Shown: piece after piece, positions 58,973 through 64,000 of the stretch
Position numbering within the stretch: position 1 is the stretch's first letter
Layout of the letters: each line of letters starts with the position of its first letter
DNA from: Bacteroidota bacterium
GTDB lineage: Bacteria; Bacteroidota; Bacteroidia; AKYH767-A; OLB10
Length of the DNA stretch: 64,000 nucleotides
Assembly (NCBI GenBank): GCA_016721435.1
Contig: JADKIC010000001.1
Coordinates: forward strand, 1 to 64,000
Reading direction: 5' to 3'
Position numbers and translations under genes: made by a program
The notes under the pieces: generated by a model
Databases searched by the model: none
What the model was told of the DNA's origin: nothing
Seen by the model: only the letters and a program-made list of their open reading frames with translations

Positions 58973-61900
58973 TTACTCTTTTACGATTTTAACAACTTTG
59001 TTGGTGTGTAAGGATGTAACATGCAGAATATAAATTCCTGCCGGCAAATTTGAGCCCACATCCACTTTGATGTTGTTTAATCCTTCAGCCAATTTTAAAG
59101 ATTGTGTATGGACCGGTTTACCACTTACATCAGTTATTTTTAATATGGCGTTCTCATTAATTTCCGATAGGATATCCGTGGTCATTGTGCTGTGGAATGG
59201 ATTTGGATATACTAGCATTTCGGAGTTCACAGATCGCAAAAGTTTTTTGCTTTGGTGAGGAACTTGAAATGGAGGAGGGAAGGCACCAAGAGTGTAATAG
59301 GTCAGCGTATTGGAGATGTCTAGTTGAAACAGCGTGTTATTGGAGGTAATAGTGTTTCGTTGCAATGTTTACCGACGAAACTATTTCTGTCCAGGTACTA
59401 AGAGGACCTGAATCCTCGTAGCTGATCCGAAATATTTTAAGATCACTTTCATTTACTCCGTTTAGTTCGCTCTCGTCATATTTTAATTTAATCCGTGCAT
59501 CCAGAATTGGATTGCTTTGCTGATTAGTGATCTCAAATAGCCGTGCAATTGACGTAAATCCGTTAGCATTGGGGAAACTCACATTTGATCTTCTGATCCA
59601 TATATTGCTTAGTGGATTTGGACAGGTTATGATAAATCCTAATCCTCCCAAATTTAACAATGAAACCGGTTGTGAAATTGTACTATCAATTTCTATGGTG
59701 CCCAGTAATCCGTTATTTCCGGATGTTGTAAACACATTACCGGGAGATTCCACTATTTTACCAAGATTAGAAGCTGAAATGTTCTCATCCTTTACTAAAC
59801 GGACTTCTGTTCCATTTAAATCTATAGAACCTGATTCAAGTCTGGCGTTTCCATATAATTTTAATTTATACCAACTATCACTAGTTACGGGAAAATCAAC
59901 TGCATTTTTTAGAATAAGACCCGCTGGAGAGTTTAAGACCAAATTATTCAGATCTTTTGCCAATAAGCTATATTGTGGAGTATTTGCATTTCCCAGTAGT
60001 TTTAAAGTGCCAGATGCCACTTCTGTAACTAATGAATCTACAATAAGCTTGCCTCTGCTATGAGTAGTGGCACCTATAGTAAGGGTATTGCCTAACAAAT
60101 CAAGTAAACCTGTGACCCGAAGTTCTTCTACAGTCATTGGATTCACTAAGACAATAGTATCATTGGATAAGTTGCAAAGTCCCCCATTATACTTAAGACC
60201 TTTCAATTTTGTAATTTTAATGTATTGCGGAAGCATATCATAGGCATCTTCCTCACAACTCGCAATTACTATTGTTCCTTTGTTGGGTTTTGAATTAGTT
60301 ATTTGTATAAAATTATTGAAGCCATCTGTATAGATTAATTTGCCTGTCAGCACTATATTCTGTCCATCAAGATCAAAACTTTGGTTAAGGATTAAATTTT
60401 TAATTAGTGGAGGTGTAGTAGTATTGGTGAACTTAGCATTTGAGTTATTGATAAATAGATTTCCATTTAAGCCGGCAGGAATATTGATAATTGATGCAGC
60501 GTTACCAAACATGCGAATAGTCGGTGTTAAACTTCTGTCGTTGGGTAATGGTTCTTGAAAATCTAATCCAATAACCCCTTCTTTCAAGATTAGATTATTG
60601 CGAACTGTAATTTGATCGCCTTCTTTTAGATGGATAAATGGTAAGTTTTGAGCGGGGGTTGTGCTTAAAACAGTTAGACTTCCGAGAATATCTACCACAC
60701 CCGGTATTTCATAGTAGTTTTTCCCCGCGATATTGTTTATGTTTTTAATCGTTAAATGCTTAAAGGTCATATTTGGTGGAAGAATACTCCCGTGATACAG
60801 GTTCACTATACCTCCAAGTAGATTAAATACACTTGCATCAGGAGCTGTGATTTTCCCATAGATATATGCATTGCCTGCAGTCATAGTAAAAGAAGAACCG
60901 CTTTCCATTATCAGTTGCTTACTACTTACTTCTTGTCCGTTTGTGACTATTGGATAATTCGGCCTGCCAGCAGGTATTTTTATATTGTCTAGCTCCCCTG
61001 GAATTTGTTGGGGTTCCCAATTTGTAATATCAAACCAATTCGTAGACGTGTTTCCGGTCCAGATGACAGGATTTAATCCATCAATAGAATAAGTCTCCTG
61101 ACCAATAGTAACATCGTAAGTTGCAGAGAAATATAATTTGTCACCACATACAGTAAGATTTTGTGGATTCGTACTTGTACTAGTACTATTTGCCGGTTTT
61201 ACTTCTTCAAGTGTTGCAAGGTCATTTTCTGTCCGGTAAAGTAAAAAGCCGGAACCTCCAACAGGGGCAGCTCCAAAGTACAATTTATTATCAAAGGAGG
61301 TGAAAAGTGCAATATTATTAAATGCCGGACTTGTAGTACTACTTAAAATAATTGAGTTCCATTAACAGTTCCATCAGTAACCCATACTTCCCGAATGATA
61401 GGAGGTGAGGATACCAGTTTATAGAAATACATTTTGTTGTTAACAACAATATAGCTTTGTTGCCCGCTGGTCATAGTGATATCACCAAACAATTGTGTAC
61501 CACCCGGAGTCCCGTCACTTATCCATAATTTTCGTTGGCCTCCGGGGACAATAGCTGTGAAAAACAGATGATTGTTAAATTCAAAAAAGGCATCAGGAGA
61601 GCTACCCCCCGTACCCGGTAACAAATCTGCAAAAAGTTGGGTGCCGGCAGCAGTTCCATCCGAAACGCAAAGTTCAACGCCCTGTGAAGTGCTCGCTTGA
61701 GCCGGAAAAAACAATAAACCATTAAAAACTATAGAAGAAGGTACTCCAAACAAAATAGAGCCTTGGAAAGGGTCCGGATTTAAATCTTTACTATGGATGC
61801 GGTAATTCCATCTGTAGACCACCATTCGCGTCCAATACTTCCTGTTAGTCCATTCGCAACAAAGAATAAATTATTATTGAAGGTGATCATGTTTGCCGGC

Positions 61901-62437
61901 TCTGATGAACCTGAGCCGGGAAACAAATCAAATAAGGTAGCACCAATTTGATCTGCTGCATAAAGCTCTTTTCCTGAAGAAGAGGGTCCTTGACCCTGGA
62001 AGTAAACTTTTCCTTCGTATTCCGTTAATGTGGTTGAAAGAGGCTGACCGGAGCCGCCGGGGTTTAAATTTGAAAGTCCATTTGTTCCTAAAGTTGTTCC
62101 GTCCGAAGACCATATTTCGTTTCCGGCAATGCCATCGTTCGCAAAGAAATAAAGTGTTGATGCCGCTCCTTTTAAACTGGTAGGGTTGCTGCTGTTCACC
62201 CTGTATTAATATCTTTTAGTAGTTGTGTTCCCAACGCTGTTCCATCTGTTATCCAAAGCTCATTCCGGTTGCACCGTCATTGGCGGTGAAGTATGTCTTT
62301 CCGTTAAATTCTACATAGTTGGCCGGACTTGAACCAAAGGTGGGGTGAATGTCTTTTAGTAACACAGGATCTTGTGAAAAAGCATTTAAATTTTGCAAAA
62401 AGAATGCAATTAGAAGGAAGTGAAATGATGTTTTCAT
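58973..62437 (-). CDS. ELWxxDGT-repeat T9SS cargo protein (about four frameshifts)
   Basis: About 1155 residues. Signal peptide MKTSFHFLLIAFFLQNLNAF. The N-terminal 350 residues carry ELWxxDGT-type repeats (NEIWSSDGTTLGTNGLSNLN, VELCVSDGTAAGTQLFADLL, VWVTDGTVNGTQLF). A long beta-helix-like region follows from WTGNTSTNWFDITNWEPQQI, with repeated glycine-rich strands. The C-terminus (MLVYPNPFHSTMTTDILSE ... AGIYILHVTSLHTNKVVKIV) is a type A sorting domain. Breaks at about 62220, 61800, 61330 and 59355 are each one base. It is a paralogue of the next gene. Confidence 0.82.
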
Positions 62438-62876
62438 ATTATTGTGATTGAGTTAAAGGCTGTAAAGTTGAATTCTTTCAACAAATGTAGAAGGAGGTTG
62501 GCTAACTTGAATCCCCAATATAGGGTAGATTCGACAACATATTTATATCAATTTAGGGATTTTGCCACCCGATAGGGTGAGTGCGATATGAAAATAAATT
62601 AATTTGCATGAAAAACGTTAAAGTATTTAATGTGTGTAGTAGGTGATAAATTGCTTTAAACTCCAATTGGAAATTCTAATAAGACGCAAAGTTGTAAAAG
62701 TATAAGGCCTTGCCCGTTTAATTTATTTTGTTCCCATTTCCCTTTTGATGTGATTGCTTTTTTAAAGTGAAGTGAGAAAAGATTAATAAAAGAGCTGCAA
62801 ACGCAGTTCGACATTGAATGAACGCTTGCAGCTTAAGGAGTGTTTGCCCAATAAGTTCTAAAAAATCGAGGTTGCT
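62438..62876. other. Intergenic gap between paralogous T9SS genes
   Basis: No gene is visible. A hairpin with arms AGCTGCAAACG (62793-62803) and CGCTTGCAGCT (62823-62833) lies 44-84 bases past the end of the partial gene; no T-tract follows it. The remainder is AT-rich. Confidence 0.4.
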
Positions 62877-64000
62877 TTACTCTTTTACGATTTTAACAAC
62901 CTTGTTAGTGTGTAAGGAGGTAATGTGCAGAATATAAATTCCCGATGGAAGGTTTTCGTTCACATCCACTTTGATGGTGTTGATGCCTTCAGTTAATTTT
63001 ACAGTTTGGGTATGGACCAATTTACCACTGATGTCTGTTATTTTTAATGTAGAGGATTCATCTGTTTCAGATACGAGTTGTGTTGTAAATGTACTTTGGA
63101 AAGGATTAGGGTACACCTGCATTTTTGTTGTGTTTGATTCGGATTGATTGCTTAATTCATTTTGATTTCTTAAAGGACTTGTTAATGTAGCCAATGTGTA
63201 ATAGGTGTATGTTCCGTAATTCAATTGCGGCAATGGATTACTGGCTGTAACCGTATTGGTAGTAGTGTTTACACTTGAAGGAATTAATTGCCAAACACCT
63301 GGAAAATCCTCTGAAGATCTTCTGAAAATATGAAGATCACTTTCATTTAATCCCATCAATTCGCTATCATCATATTTAATGCTGATAACCGCATTTAAAC
63401 CTGTTATAAGCCCGGGGTTTTGAATTGCATATTGACGGTTGATTGATATTCCACCGTTTAATCCGGTTTCTGACAAAGGCTGTCTAAGTATTTTAAGGTA
63501 ATTTAAAGGAGTACTGCAGGAAATAATAAATCCAAGTCCACCATAGTTTTTATTTGTTATGGCTTTTGTTACATTTTTTTCAATATATAGGTATGGAACT
63601 GTTGAAGGCGGGTTTACAGTGCTTATAAAAGTATTTCCGGGGGTTTCAATTATTCTGGCAACATTAGTTGTGCTAGTTAAATTATCTGCCGTTAATTGAA
63701 TACTTGAGCCCTTTAAATCAAAATCACCTTTAGTTAGTTTCAGTGTTCCATATAATTTCATTCGAGCATAACTATCACTCAATGGCGAAATATTGTATGC
63801 ATTATTAAGTTCAACACCGGCAGGATTGTTTACATTAATGTTGTTCAAATCTTTTGCAGATAATACATAAGCAGGAGTTGCGCTATTGCCAAGCAAGGTT
63901 AATGTGCCCAGTGCACCTGTTGAACCAAGTGAATCAACATCCAGAAATCCGATGCTGGTCGTAGTTTTTCCGATGGTCAGGTTTCTTCCTGCCAAATTAA
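62877..64000 (-). CDS. T9SS cargo protein, C-terminal part (runs off the window)
   Basis: The C-terminal 370 or so residues are open to the right edge, so the start lies outside. The passenger (ALGTLTLLGNSATPAYVLSA, KDLNNINVNNPAGVELNNAY, GGLGFIISCSTPLNYLKIL, IKYDDSELMGLNESDLHIFR) parallels the ELWxxDGT-type protein upstream strand for strand. The sorting domain (MQVYPNPFQSTFTTQLVSE ... SLHTNKVVKIVKE) is nearly identical to that paralogue. A tandem duplication is the simplest explanation. Confidence 0.85.
   Translation of the reverse strand, partial: NLAGRNLTIGKTTTSIGFLDVDSLGSTGALGTLTLLGNSATPAYVLSAKDLNNINVNNPAGVELNNAYNISPLSDSYARMKLYGTLKLTKGDFDLKGSSIQLTADNLTSTTNVARIIETPGNTFISTVNPPSTVPYLYIEKNVTKAITNKNYGGLGFIISCSTPLNYLKILRQPLSETGLNGGISINRQYAIQNPGLITGLNAVISIKYDDSELMGLNESDLHIFRRSSEDFPGVWQLIPSSVNTTTNTVTASNPLPQLNYGTYTYYTLATLTSPLRNQNELSNQSESNTTKMQVYPNPFQSTFTTQLVSETDESSTLKITDISGKLVHTQTVKLTEGINTIKVDVNENLPSGIYILHITSLHTNKVVKIVKE

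Overview
The window looks like a chromosomal segment of a Bacteroidota bacterium. At least nine predicted secreted proteins end in the YPNP...G-Y-lysine type C-terminal sorting domain of the type IX secretion system (T9SS). A PorZ-like T9SS component, TonB, DUF6427 and PH-domain proteins are present. Several starts are preceded by the Bacteroidota -7 box TAnnTTTG rather than by a Shine-Dalgarno sequence. There is no phage, plasmid or CRISPR signature. A cultured genus cannot be named from the sequence alone.

Layout. 1-5 kb: three badly frameshifted secreted genes (tail-fibre-like, M43 metallopeptidase-like, M23-like), then tRNA-Leu. 5.6-8.2 kb: multicopper oxidase and a ferritin-like DUF2202 lipoprotein. 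8.4-11.1 kb: prs, rplY, pth and a small T9SS cargo. 11.1-12.9 kb: a REP-associated tyrosine transposase between two oppositely oriented hairpin-repeat arrays. 13.1-17.4 kb: aspS and porZ, divergent. 17.4-19.9 kb: MBOAT acyltransferase and SGNH partner. 20-26.2 kb: DUF6341-like/DUF6427, PH domain, M1 aminopeptidase, TonB, cytochrome-b-like protein. 26.2-31.3 kb: hflX, a 0.8 kb duplicated repeat block, comF, msrC and an Ig-like lipoprotein. 31.3-36.3 kb: RidA, a three-gene ABC importer resembling tryptophan/tyrosine importers, and a helical protein. 36.4-42.7 kb: two amidohydrolases, a REPIN-like element, a winged-helix regulator with a membrane partner, and a secreted protein. 43-46.2 kb: tryptophan 2,3-dioxygenase, a 35-G run, and a repeat-rich T9SS cargo. 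46.6-51.7 kb: YugP-type metalloprotease, ABC-2 exporter, HExxH protein, dprA. 51.7-57 kb: a two-gene operon of very large YwqK/MORN-like and RHS-like secreted proteins. 57-64 kb: three T9SS adhesin-like genes, the last running off the window.

Data quality is central to interpretation. About twenty genes carry one or more single-base frameshifts, often in homopolymers, and these include genes expected to be essential or highly conserved (pth, hflX, ABC transporters). Restoring one base rebuilds a normal family member each time, so I read most of them as sequencing or assembly error rather than decay. I give full reconstructed gene spans and mark the break points.

The most interesting non-coding signals are: (a) the transposase with converging REP arrays, whose core recurs 28 kb away as a 142-bp inverted-repeat element; (b) seven consecutive 10-bp degenerate repeats just upstream of a winged-helix regulator operon; (c) -7 boxes abutting start codons, suggesting leaderless mRNAs; (d) the 35-G tract upstream of the tryptophan dioxygenase gene. 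I did not find a clear new defence or biosynthetic system; the YwqK/RHS-like operon is the least explained coding unit.
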